DNA of 57,202 bases from positions 1-57,202 of the forward strand of contig JAQVGZ010000008.1 of the NCBI GenBank assembly GCA_028696455.1. Direction: 5' to 3'. Positions 9,011 to 18,610 of this stretch are shown here, piece by piece. Numbering within the stretch: position 1 is the first letter of the stretch; each line of letters starts with the position of its first letter. Source of the DNA: Desulfotomaculaceae bacterium. GTDB taxonomy: Bacteria > Bacillota > Desulfotomaculia > Desulfotomaculales > Pelotomaculaceae. Made by a program: the position numbers and the translations under genes. Below the pieces are notes generated by a model, which saw only the letters and a program-made list of their open reading frames with translations, was not told the DNA's origin and made no database searches.

Positions 9011-12000
9011 TTAGGAAAAATATTTATCAATTATTTCCTTTGCGCATATACTTAAATTACCCGATTCTTCGGTTGTAACTAACCTGCCGGGGAAGTTTTT
9101 ATTATACCACTGCTGTTTAGTGTCCCAGTGGTTGCGGTACTCGTCTTGTTCCATCAGTCCAAGATGCTCCCAATACCAGTCTTCTCCGTGCCAGGTGACA
9201 GTGAAGTCGGGCAGGTAAAAAGTGCCGTCAGGCGCAAAAAGCGGGATTTCATATTTAAATGGTATTCCACGTTCAAACAGCATGTTGGCAATAATGACCT
9301 CTGACTTCGAGCGGACCATGTAATTCGCCAGCGTGCTGTGGATTTTCCCTTCTTCATACCAGCTCCCCATCACCATCATTTCTTCAGGGAGCGGAAGGAA
9401 ATTAAAAATTGACGAGTTTATATTCAGTAAATGAGAGCTTTCCGGTCGCCTCATCCGCAATAAAGGAGCAATATCTTCCTGGATCAAAATAGTGCAGTGC
9501 CGGTAAGAGCGGGTTATAGCTGTGTAAAACATTTCTTTAGAAAGCAGTGTCTTTTTTTCTTTGGGCAAGATAAAGTACACTCTTTCAAACTCGCTGCCCT
9601 GCGCTTTATGTACTGAAATGGCATAGGCAAGTTCAAGGTTTTCTTCAACTTTTTCAACCGGTATCCACCATCCTTTAGCATTCTTACCCAGCTCGGCTCC
9701 ATATCCTACCCAATAATTACTTTTCCGGGAAAAGACCACTTGAAAATGCTTAAATTTAAAGTACCCTCTTCTCCATTTGTCACCGTCGAATCCATGAGGT
9801 TTTACAAAACCCAATTCACCGTTATAAACTTCAATTGGCTCTGCGCCTTTGGTTTTCGTATTATATGCCCAGATGGGGTTGGAGCGGGGGCGGTTTCGGT
9901 ATTGAATAACCTTGTCAAATATAGTCACATTGCCCAGAAGTCCAATCCGATCAGGCATGAAACTATTTGCTTTTTGCTGCAGCAGGACATTAAGATAATC
10001 AGTGCCAAACCTCTCACCACGATAAGGTGAAATGATCTGCTGGTATTCAGGCCGCCGTTGACTTCCATCTTTTTGAAAAGCCAAGGTCCATAATTCATAC
10101 GGCCGCTCCGGGTTAAAAGTGCTGTTTGTGTCTTTCTCCATATCGGTGATAATTTCGTGAGCTAGCTTCTGATCAAGATCATCATAATTATTCCAGTAAA
10201 CAACCCGCAGATCTTGATCGATATCCCCTCCTTCCTGCACCCGGCTAAGGATTTGCTCCGCCCTGGTCCCTGTTTCTTCTGTCTTCAGGTTAGTGTTTGC
10301 GCCTGAGTTAGCCCGGATAAACAGATTAGCCAGATCAAGAATTCCGGTACCACTACCGGTTAAAAGGTTTTCCATCTGTCTCAAATTTATTTCCAGATTC
10401 CCCAGGCACTCAGGCTTCTGCTCCGTCAGCCAGTCAATACGTGAAAAGATTCTCTGGCAGACAGTTGCCTGCCCCTGGATGGCCTCTTCATATTTGCTGG
10501 GGTTTTTCTGCACCAGTATACTGTTAGTGTTATAAAGATAATCATGCCAGTGTCTTACAGTAACTGGTGAGCTGAACGTGATGTCCGGGCGATTGGCCAG
10601 TGACCGGATCTGCTCCTCTAACAGCCTTTCTGCAAGAAAAATGTCCTTCAAATAAATATACTTTTTACCGTCCTTTTCACGGAAGGTTAAAGCGCCGGAT
10701 AGCTCTTCCTCATCGACACTAAGATACCGCTCGTGGAATTGGTGCCGCTTCCAATCAGGCAGGAAGCTTAGTTTATGATTTATATCGTGGATCACCCGGA
10801 CAGCGTTCAGGAAGCTATGCTTATCTTCACGTTTCAGCCTTTCCACGCACAAACCTCTCAAACGACGCCAGTCGTCAGTACCAAAAAGGAATTCACCACC
10901 TAATTCCGGGGAAGGAAATACACCGTGGTCAATTTTATTAAAGGTGATCACATCATCTGGGCCATCACCGCAAAACTGCTCACTAAGAATATAGGGATTG
11001 TCGGCGATTTCGCACAGGGTGGCTTCAATGCCATTTGTCAGACGCTTTTCGGATAATATCCTCTCGATTTGATCAAGGCTCAGATCAAAGCGCAGCAACA
11101 CTTCCTTCAGTAACAATCTTTCATCGTTGCCTTTCAGCATCCATTGCCTGATAATCTTTTTCTCACGATCTTCTGTTAATTGAAGACCTGGAATGCTTTT
11201 AACCTGGCCCTCTAAAAATTCGAATATGATTGTTTTGGCTTCCTTTTCCCTGCCGGCTAATACCTCAGCTTTAAAATACGGAATGGCTTCCTGAAACTTC
11301 AAGTAATCCAATGCCTTTGCCAAACCGGGGTAAAGCCCACGGCTATCCCACAACTCAGCTACCAGGGATTGCAGCCAGGATATTCGAACTTGCCAGTCCT
11401 CATTTTGATCGCCCTCAGAACTAAGAATAGAACAGATCTCCAGAAAACGTTCCACTAAATCCAAAGCGTCATCATCAGTTATCAACCGCGTTCCATACTT
11501 GAAATTACGGGGATTATCAGGCACAAAGATAAATTTCTCCAATATCTCTGGACGGTCTAGGTATAAGTGGTAGGGCAGGCGGAAGCCCTGGTCCGGGTAA
11601 TAGGAAGTTATGTTACGATCCCAGAGAAAACCACCGGCATATTTCTCTTTTGTTTGGAGCGAGCAGTTTTCGTAGAAAAGCTCCTCGCCGATCTCTTTTA
11701 ACCGGGCCACACCCACGATAATATACCTTTTCTGCTCATTTTCACTGAAGGGGTTGCTGTAATTGGTATAATAAAATATAAGGCTTCGTCCGGAGTCAGT
11801 TGACTAAAATAATTCCTGGCCGCCGTAAGGCGCTTTTCATTATCATACCCTCCGCCGGCCTTTCTCATTTCATTCGCATACATTTCCTCGTAAGGCCAAA
11901 CACAGACTGTGGCCGGAGGCAGCTCCCATTGACGCCGGGTGGTTCCATCGTTAAAAAAATCCGGTGGGTCAGCGTATGCCGTTAATTTATCTAAACTGAA

Positions 12001-12216
12001 AGCATTAATGCTGTATATACACGGTGGGATTCCGTTCAATTTAGAACACGGCCGTCCTTTATTTTCTTCCTCCCAATCAATAACACGGTCATCTGCAATC
12101 ATAGTACCCGGATATGAATATGGCCCCACGCAATATGTATTGGCTGCCGGCTCTGTGCAAATATGGCCGTTCCAGCCATCCATGTGCCAGGCCAGCCTCG
12201 CAGAAAGATGAAACAT
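9011..12216 (-). pseudogene. RecD-like helicase fused to a PD-(D/E)XK-type nuclease, frameshifted and lacking a P-loop
   Basis: Two frames make up one gene of about 1,070 codons. The 172-residue N-terminal piece (12216-11698) shifts near 11,760-11,778 into the frame reading YTNYSNPFSENEQKRYIIVG. The long second frame ends with helicase motifs V and VI (AYAISVHKAQGSEFERVYF; FYTAITRSYRH). After these comes a nuclease-like tail with SKSE, FYLPDFTV and WYWEHLG. No Walker A or Walker B is found. The sequence passes directly from QATVCQRIFSR, which normally precedes the P-loop, to IDWLTEQKPE and NLRQ, which normally follow motif III. That implies an in-frame deletion at about 10,438. The N-terminal domain is unfamiliar. 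It probably belonged with the DUF1998 helicases. Confidence 0.65.
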
Positions 12217-12298
12217 TAATCTATCTCTCCCCCATTATTTTATTAAACGTCTTGAAATTAAACATTCTCTGGAAATGATTTTATCTTTTAGCTTTCAA

Positions 12299-12329
12299 CT
12301 GCCGCGCTAGCCGGTTATAGCCGCGGCAG
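12299..12329. other. Strong stem-loop
   Basis: CTGCCGCG and CGCGGCAG form a stem around an inner GCTA/TAGC pairing. There is no U-tract on either strand, so it may be a structured spacer rather than a classical terminator. It marks the left edge of the direct repeat. Confidence 0.45.
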
Positions 12330-12512
12330 CAGTTCTTTTCACGAGTATTGTCCGCACCAGTTAAATTTACGTTTTGCTGGGATATTTAACCTCATTTAAT
12401 TTAATTACATTTTAGCAGATTTTGTCCAAAATATGACGTATTTCATAATCTTTTCATTTAACCCAGCCCTTTAAGTTCTTTAATCAATTGGACCAGGGTC
12501 ACTGCCTCCACT
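12303..12512. repeat. Direct repeat flanking the UvrD/JAB/DUF262 module, left copy
   Basis: About 210 bp match 17,546-17,757 in the same orientation. Shared blocks include GTATTGTCCGC, GCTGGGATATTTAACCTCA, TTAATTACATT or TCAATTACATT, ATATGACGTATTTCA, and a coding tail read on the minus strand (VEAVTL, QLIKE, KGLG, stop at 12458-12460). The coding tail is the end of the same small gene seen at 17,702. The repeat brackets a 5-kb module, so the module may have been inserted or can be lost by recombination between the copies. Confidence 0.65.
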
Positions 12513-12555
12513 TTCTCCTTAATCAGCTGCACCCGGAACAGTTCCTTCTTTTGCA

Positions 12556-12612
12556 GGGCTATAAGATTGACCCGCCGCTGGTGGCCAATTCTAATTTTCT
12601 AAAGAACATTTT
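12556..12612 (+). pseudogene. ImmA C-terminal fragment
   Basis: The plus strand reads GYKIDPPLVANSNFLKNI, nearly identical to the last residues of the ImmA-like protease at 2228-2752. Nothing of the rest of the gene is present. Between 12,612 and 12,918 I see no gene: the only minus ORF there (12,591-12,797) has no family match or ribosome site. Confidence 0.65.
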
Positions 12613-12917
12613 TCAACCAAGGCTGCCGCAAGATACTGCTTGCTAACGGCCTTGCAGCCAGTCTCCTTCTTTCCAGTAATCGAAAAAAAATGATTGCATT
12701 TCATAGCTGTTAGATCGGAGGTTTTTAATACGCCTGTAAATGAAGGAGATCTGCAAGCCGGTAGGTGTAAGACGGTTCCGTGTTGAATGTTTAGCAAGTT
12801 AACAGCTAATAGGAGTTTTCATTTCGAAAGGCTAATTTTGATAACCAGTATCCTCATCTAACTAAAGAATGCACTGAGCAGTTAAAAGGAATAGCAATAT
12901 TATCCGTTATCTTTAAG

Positions 12918-13496
12918 TTATAAGCCCCTAAGCTTCCCCTCCAGCTCGTTAAAGCCTGTGTACTCCCGGCCCATGCCAAGTAAAGCCGGGCATTCCAGGG
13001 CTACCCGCTGGTCATAATCAGAAGTCAGCTTGAGTTGCTTATCTTCTAAAACTGCAACATAACCTTTAAGCCAGAGCCTGTATTTCCCCAGGGCAAACTC
13101 AATGGTGCTGTTATCCAGCCGCTGCAGCCCGCGCCGGCCCCTCCGGTGTAACCGTGAAATAGTCAATACTACACCAACCCGGTAATTATAAAACCGCCAA
13201 TAACCGCTGTAATCCTCAATACGGCTTATGTCGCCGTCGCTGTAGTTATAGCCTTTTATGGCTATCACATCTGTATAGTGCTCATAGGGATGGGTGTGGA
13301 AATCGCCGAGGAAGTCATAATGAGGCCAGAACGAAGTGATTAACTCCCTTTTCAAGACCAGAGATAGCAAGTTTGGAACAACAAATGAATGGCCTTGCCT
13401 AGCCGAGGTTTCGACTGAGGCCTGTTCTACACAGTACAATTTTTTCTCATCCTGCAGCGGGATTTCATACCCCCAGAGCAGCCCGTAGGTCTCCAG
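12918..13496 (-). pseudogene. JAB/JAMM (MPN) domain protein, N-terminally truncated
   Basis: The frame contains the JAMM metalloprotease pattern: a Glu in LETYGLLWGYE near the N-terminus, then LGDFHTHPYEHYTD, and further on NYSDGD (H-x-H-P followed by S-x-x-D). JAB proteins cleave isopeptide or peptide bonds and occur in bacterial ubiquitin-like and defence operons. The frame has no start codon before the Glu-bearing segment: it opens right after a TGA and overlaps the end of the UvrD frame. The gene therefore seems to have lost its 5' end at a deletion junction. A TTG at 13439 would leave out the catalytic Glu. Confidence 0.6.
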
Positions 13497-15968
13497 CCTC
13501 TTTTTTGAAAATCATATACCTGCGGGGGCAATCCCGGTAGGATATGTAGTCGGAAGTATAAGAATACATCCGGCTGATTTCGTTGTTTTTTTCGTCAGCC
13601 GCCGGCAGCGTGGACAATTTTAATTCTGACAACCGCGGGAAGCCCTTTTCTTTCATTAAATTCTTAAAGCAAGGGTGCATTAAAGTACCAGGACCCTTGA
13701 GATGGGCTAGAATCAACAGGTTTTGCGCCCTGGAAAGGGCAACGTAGTACATTCTCATCGTATCGAAAGCTGCAACCCGGTCCAAGGGCTCATAGTCACC
13801 GGTCAGAAAAGGCCTTACTATTTCCTCAGTCCGCTGGGGTTTCAAATGTCCCCTGTCCGGGTTGCCCAGCACAACTACCGGAAATTCCAGCCCCTTGGAC
13901 TGGTGGATGGTCAGGAAGGGTATGCGCCCTTTCGGGAAAATATTCTCAGCATCCTCATATTCAGTCTCACCCCTGCGGAAGAGAGCGCCCAAAAAAGTAA
14001 TAAAGAAGATACGTACAAATTTACCGTCCGTAAGTGATGAACCACCGATAATCCCATAATAATTGTCAATAAACCGGGCCAGGTACTGGCTGGTCATGGC
14101 CAGGTTGCAGATCGGGCCTTCATCAGTGCCTGCCTCAGCCAGATCAAACATTTTTTTAAAATGCTTGAAGCCGCAAAAGCGGTAAAAAAGGTCCAGGACA
14201 TTCCAGTCCAGGGAGGTTGCCCGCCCAAGCACCCAGCTAAGCGGCGAAGCTTTTCCCTCCGAACTTCTCTTATGTAAAGCGTAATCAAGCCCTTTTGATG
14301 CTAAATCCTTCTTTGCCCGGTCAGAAAGGCCCGTAGCACTGCGCAAAACATGATTATGTATTTTTGGTTCATATCCATCCGTGAGCTGCCAACCTTCATC
14401 CTGGAACAGGCCGGTTAAAATACGGTAATCCTCCACAACCATACTCACTTCAGCTATCTTTTCGTCGATAAAACTAGCCAGGCTGCGGTCATTACGGAGC
14501 AAATCATTGGCAGCACCGTCACATTTATCCAACCAGTTATGAAATTTGCGATTTTCTCCCAAGTCATAGCGGGGGTCGCGATAAGGCTTGCCAAAGATTT
14601 TCAAAAAGAGCCCAACGATTGCAGCTGGTTCATGGTTATCTAAAAAGCGCTTGGCCCTGGGTGCATAGACCTTGAGGCCGCGCTGCTCCAGGGCGTCAAT
14701 CATTCTTTTCGCATGCTCGCTCCCTAAGGTACGATAGAGAAAGGCAACCTGGTTCGGGTCGGCCACCTTCTTTTTACTGATTAACTTGGCAACGAAATCT
14801 GCAATTTCTTCGCATACATCCAGTGATTTCCCTGGCCCGGCAACCACCACAGAAGGCAATTCATCAGTGCTGTAGGCAGTGATGTTCTTGTCAACAATAC
14901 GATAGTAAGTTTTGTTTCCGGCATTTTTAGTCCAGTTTTCCTGGTCAATAAAGCGGCGATAAAAATCAACAATCCTTTTACGGGAGCGGTAATTCGTACT
15001 GAGAGGAATTTTCGATACAGAGCACCCCAATTCAGTTTGGCAGCGGTCCGGGAAGCAGACGAAGTTTTCCACAGTGGCCCCCCGGAAGCGGTAAAGAGCC
15101 TGGTCATCATCTCCCACCACAGCTATGTTGCCGTGGCCTGCAGCAAGGCTGAAGAAGATCTTTCCTGAATCGAATTTGTATCCTGATATTCGTCAATGAT
15201 GACGTGCTTAAAAACCCAGGCTGATGACGGGTTTTCCATTAAAATCTTGTGGCCTTCCTGCTGCAGCAAAGAAAAGTCCACATGACGGCGATTGCCCGTA
15301 TGCAAACTTTTCAAGTAGTAGCCATATATTTTGGCCATTAGTTTAAGTTCGGCGTCACAGCAGCTTTTCACAATCTTTACCGGATCCAGATCTTCTTCGG
15401 AAAATCTATTGAAGAGCTGGATGCAGTTCTCAACAGCTTTGTGTTTAGATAAAGAATGAATTTTGTTCATATACTGATTAATTTGCTTATTAATGTCATC
15501 AGGCAGACTCAGCTCTGAAGCTGCATCGCTCCAAAAACGACTATTATACATATGGAAATACTGATCAAGCCCATCTAGTAAAACGGGCGGGCGCGGGTGC
15601 TTGCCACCCGGCGCAAATCTCCGGTCGGTCATCAAGCGTTGGCAAAGAGAATGGACAGTTCCGACATACATTTGGGATATATCGTAGGGCTGACCTGTCA
15701 CATTAGTCACAAGACCAAGCAGCGAAAGCAGGCCTTCCTTAAGCTGTTTGGCCGCTTTTTCGGTAAAAGTACTGAGGAAAATCTCTTCCGGCTTTATGCC
15801 GTGAAAAACGATTAGATTGAGACTCCTCCACAAAAGCACTGCAGTTTTACCCGAGCCCGGCCCGGCAACAAGAAATAACGGGCCGTTTACATGTTTAATA
15901 GCTTTTTCCTGGTTTGGATTGGGCTTAAAGCCAACCTTTTTAAAAAGTTGCCTTAAGGTAATAGCCAT
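13465..15968 (-). pseudogene. UvrD/PcrA-family superfamily 1 helicase, frameshifted and 3'-truncated
   Basis: Two frames make one helicase of about 830 codons. The first (15968-15123) holds VAGPGSGKTAVLLWR (Walker A), STFTEKAAKQL, GTVHSLC and VIIDEYQDTN. Near 15,160 the frame shifts, and the other frame supplies KIFFSLAAGHGNIAVVG; one A missing from an A-run would explain it. The second frame has VGDDDQALYRFRGA, LSTNYRSR, TIHQSKGLEFPVVVL and YYVALSRAQNLLIL. It ends in YRDCPRRYMIFKK, the first segment of a Cas4/AddB-like nuclease domain that is then cut off. Motor motifs are all present if the shift is repaired. Confidence 0.7.
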
Positions 15969-16039
15969 TGAAACATCTCCCCATCAAAAAAATAATGCTG
16001 CTTAAATAACTACTTATAAATTTATATGTGCTAATACAA

Positions 16040-16450
16040 TTATTTTTTAGGTTTTAAAGACAGATCCAGCACCCTAACTTGTATATCATGATTGTATTCT
16101 TCGTATAGTGTGTTGTTAAAAACGTTGTTTCGGTACATTTTTTCCGTTATATGTATTCGTTCGTCTCCAGTCCATAGCCATTTAACCCCTACCCCATGCC
16201 CATGACAACTCTTATACTCCCTAATATTATAATCAACTATTACACCAATCGCTTTAATGCGAATTTCTTTCGAAGCGATTACAATTGACTTGATATAAAT
16301 AAAATCGCCTATTTTTACTTTTCTTAAAATAGAATATAACACTGGGGCATCATCTGGTTCCCACCCTATGCAAGCACATTTATTATCAATAAAAATTTGA
16401 GTCATATCATACTTTCCTTCATACATAGCACCAATACCATAAATAGCCAT
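16040..16450 (-). CDS. Small PUA/EVE-like protein
   Basis: The 136-residue protein begins MAIYGIGAMYEGKYDMTQIF and continues with CACIGWEPDDAP, KVKIGDFIYIKS and IKAIGVIVDY. This alternation of short beta strands around G-D-x-I-Y-I-K resembles the EVE/PUA-like fold, which reads modified bases or RNA. The assignment is by pattern only. It sits between a UvrD helicase and a DUF262/HNH fragment, a usual setting for EVE-type specificity modules of modification-dependent restriction. Its sequence is AT-rich compared with the flanking genes. Confidence 0.5.
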   Translation of the reverse strand: MAIYGIGAMYEGKYDMTQIFIDNKCACIGWEPDDAPVLYSILRKVKIGDFIYIKSIVIASKEIRIKAIGVIVDYNIREYKSCHGHGVGVKWLWTGDERIHITEKMYRNNVFNNTLYEEYNHDIQVRVLDLSLKPKK

Positions 16451-16529
16451 AAATGTTCAACTCCTTTTGAAATTATTTATATATATATAGGCTTAATATC
16501 TTGGTAAAATCTGTTAATAATTACAATCT

Positions 16530-17342
16530 CTATTTTTTAATTAACAAATATGAAAATTTTTCCTCAATAAGTTTTTTTCTAGCCTCAATAAAATTATCAT
16601 AACTCTCTAGTTTCCATAGCTCTTTATCTTTGGGGATTAAATGCATTTCAAAGTAATCATCGCTTTTATCAGCAAACCATTTCTCAGGCGTCAAATTAGA
16701 TTTTCCTCCCGCTCCATTTTCCTGCTGGGTCAAAAGCATACAATTGGCAATTTGATCCCGGTCCTGACTTTTATATTTCAGAATATTTTTGTAACCTGTT
16801 CTTGGGTTTTCTATCTTAACTGTCTTCAATAAGCTCTGTGGGAATACGTGATCTATTTGGGGGCTACTATTTTTAAAAGCCGGGTAATAATTGAAATCTT
16901 TGTACCACAGATTAAAAAACAGATGGATATTTTTTGAACCATAATATTGCTCCAATATTGTTTCCCGGGTAATCTCCAGACTTCTGCCTTGCGCTCTGAT
17001 CACATCAAAAATTTCACCCACAAGGAAATCCTGACTTTTATTAATAGTATCAGTACACCGATCAATCAATGTATCCGGGCTACCACTAAAACAGCCAGTT
17101 ATTAACGTACGCAAAATATAGTTATCAATTCCTGTAGCTGTATTCCATTTTTGCTTATAATGGTACCGGAAAAAAATTAAAGGGATCAATACCAGGTAAG
17201 AGGAGAGTGCTTTATCACTACGAATATATGTCTTCCCCCATAAAAAATCTTTTACATCCTTAATGGCATCAGCAATATCTGGCCAATGATCAATAATATT
17301 TTTCCCGGTTTCATGTTCTAAAGGGCAGCTCCGTCCGGTCAT
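16530..17342 (-). pseudogene. DUF262/DUF1524-type HNH nuclease C-terminal portion
   Basis: The C-terminal half contains PQIDHVFPQSLL and IANCMLLTQQENGAGGKSN, the His-Val-Phe-Pro and Asn signatures of the HNH part of GmrSD-like (DUF262 plus DUF1524) proteins. These proteins cut modified phage DNA. The N-terminal DUF262 NTPase half is absent. The first dozen residues look like out-of-frame sequence from the neighbouring ORF, and the homologous part seems to begin at about 17,310. I read it as a 5'-truncated remnant. Confidence 0.6.
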
Positions 17343-17526
17343 CAGCCTGGCGGGATCTCGCGTCAGTCAGGAAGTACAGCTTCCCGTGCTCCAACTTCAA
17401 ATTGTCAGCGGGAAAATCATAGATTATGCTGATTTTATTTTCCCCGTTAAACTCGTAAATGCCGGGTCTGTCGATCTTTCGGGAGTAAAACCAGTCACCA
17501 CAGGCGGCCGTTTCATAGGGAGACAC
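17311..17526 (-). CDS. 71-residue ORF of unknown function, probably a fragment
   Basis: It reads GDWFYSRKIDRPGIYEFNG and ISIIYDFPADNLKLEHGKLYFL, which looks like genuine coding sequence with beta-strand character. No domain is recognised. It ends inside the truncated HNH gene and is probably another broken gene at the same junction. Confidence 0.3.
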   Translation of the reverse strand: MSPYETAACGDWFYSRKIDRPGIYEFNGENKISIIYDFPADNLKLEHGKLYFLTDARSRQADDRTELPFRT

Positions 17527-17545
17527 ATTAACTGCCCCAGGCAGC

Positions 17546-17757
17546 GCCCAGCCAGGTTATTGCTGCGACAGCAACTTTTTTTACCAGTATTGTCCGCTCC
17601 GTTTGAATTTAAGGTCAGCTGGGATATTTAACCTCAATTAATTCAATTACATTCTAGCAGATTTGTTGTCCTAAATATGACGTATTTCAAAATTTTTTCA
17701 TTTAACCCAGCCCTTTAATTTCTTTAATCAATTGAGCCAGGGTCACTGCCTCCACTT
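17546..17757. repeat. Direct repeat flanking the UvrD/JAB/DUF262 module, right copy
   Basis: This is the same-orientation partner of 12,303-12,512. It includes the end of the small frameshifted gene at 17,702-18,048 plus about 150 bp of non-coding sequence behind it. The left copy keeps only the last 30 codons or so of that gene, so the gene's 3' end was duplicated and the full gene stayed on the right. Confidence 0.65.
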
Positions 17758-18048
17758 TTGCTTTAATTACCTTGTCAGGGGTGGTATTCCCAACCAGTCC
17801 CTTGCTTCAGAAAATTTAGGACGCTTACCCATTCCAATAATGGCCTCATTGGGGTTATCCCTGATGGCCTCCACCACCAGCGCCAAGATGTCTGAGAAGT
17901 GCTCCACCTTCAAATTGTTGTATTTGCCGCAGCCCAGGCAGCAGCCCCAAACACTGTGGCTGCCGGACAGCGGGCTGCCCCCGGCGCCGCAAATGCACAC
18001 CTCCCCGCCGCAGTAACGGCAGGCAGCCCTCAACTTGCCCTTTGCCAC
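17702..18048 (-). pseudogene. Small Cys-rich element protein, frameshifted
   Basis: The first frame starts at a GTG at 18048 and has two cysteine pairs (CRYCGGEVCIC; WGCCLGCGKYNN) followed by HFSDILALVVEAIRDN. Near 17,786-17,791 the frame must shift to continue as NTTPDKVIKAKVEAVTLAQL and end in KGLG at 17,702. One G missing from a G-run would restore it. The start overlaps the end of the preceding small ORF. The family is unknown; the metal-binding cysteines suggest a regulator or nucleic-acid-binding protein of an integrative element. Confidence 0.5.
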
Positions 18049-18251
18049 AGCTGCGACAGAACACCAAGGGGGATCATCCCCCCGTGGACAAGTATCACCG
18101 ATATGAACGCCGAATCAAAGGTGCAGAAGATATACCTTGGTGTGCCGATGATCACCTGTGCCTTGTCTAGGATAAGACCCAGGTTTTCGGCAAAAAGCTT
18201 GCTCTCCGCCGGCCGGTCATCCGGGCCGGGTATATAGATATGGACTGTCAT
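18030..18251 (-). CDS. 73-residue hypothetical protein
   Basis: The ATG at 18251 follows a GGGGAGTT ribosome site. The sequence MTVHIYIPGPDDRPAESKLF continues into AQVIIGTPRYIFCTFDSAF, resembling a small beta-alpha domain. It overlaps the next gene by 19 nt, typical of compact element operons. No family is recognised. Confidence 0.45.
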   Translation of the reverse strand: MTVHIYIPGPDDRPAESKLFAENLGLILDKAQVIIGTPRYIFCTFDSAFISVILVHGGMIPLGVLSQLWQRAS

Positions 18252-18347
18252 TTTAACTCCCCTTTATCCCTTGCCACCGCAGTTGTGGGTTCACTCACCA
18301 TGACCACCCCTTCAAATTTTTTGAGGCCTGCCGGGTTCCCCCTGCCC

Positions 18348-18440
18348 TCAATTACATTCTATGTGGTGTCGGAGACGGGACTTGAACCCGTACGATTGCA
18401 CTTCCAATAGTCCAGCAATAATCAACATTAACCATTTCAT
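18348..18440 (-). pseudogene. SMR-type transporter N-terminus joined to a tRNA 3' end
   Basis: After a GGGAGAGTG ribosome site, the ORF starts MKWLMLIIAGLLEV, which is the first transmembrane helix of EmrE/SugE small multidrug transporters. After LLEV the coding sequence ends and the DNA continues as the 3' end of a tRNA gene. The result is a 30-residue chimeric ORF. Confidence 0.6.
18364..18394 (-). repeat. tRNA 3'-end fragment (tRNA-Leu-like), candidate attachment-site core
   Basis: Read on the minus strand this is a T-arm (ACGGG TTCAAGT CCCGT), a seven-base acceptor strand CTCCGAC, then ACCA. No anticodon arm or D arm precedes it, so it is a fragment. The first 21 nt recur at 25,907-25,927. 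tRNA 3' ends are the usual integration sites of tyrosine-integrase elements. Confidence 0.6.
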
Positions 18441-18610
18441 GATTTCACTCTCCCAGTAGAATATAAAAAATAAAAAGCCAAGGCTGATATTATAAATATC
18501 TCCCAGGCTTTTATCCTTCCGTGAAACACAGCTTCCTTCATGCGTCCTTCTGAAAATTTTTAGATGCTTGAATCATCCCTTCAAAATTTTAGTTTGACTA
18601 CCATGCTATG

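Noticed and set aside
12591-12797. A 68-residue minus-strand ORF
   Set aside because: It overlaps the ImmA scrap on the other strand, lacks a ribosome site and shows no domain.
18364-18394. A complete tRNA gene
   Set aside because: Only the T-arm, acceptor strand and CCA are present; the sequence before it is an SMR transporter N-terminus, so no D or anticodon arm can form.
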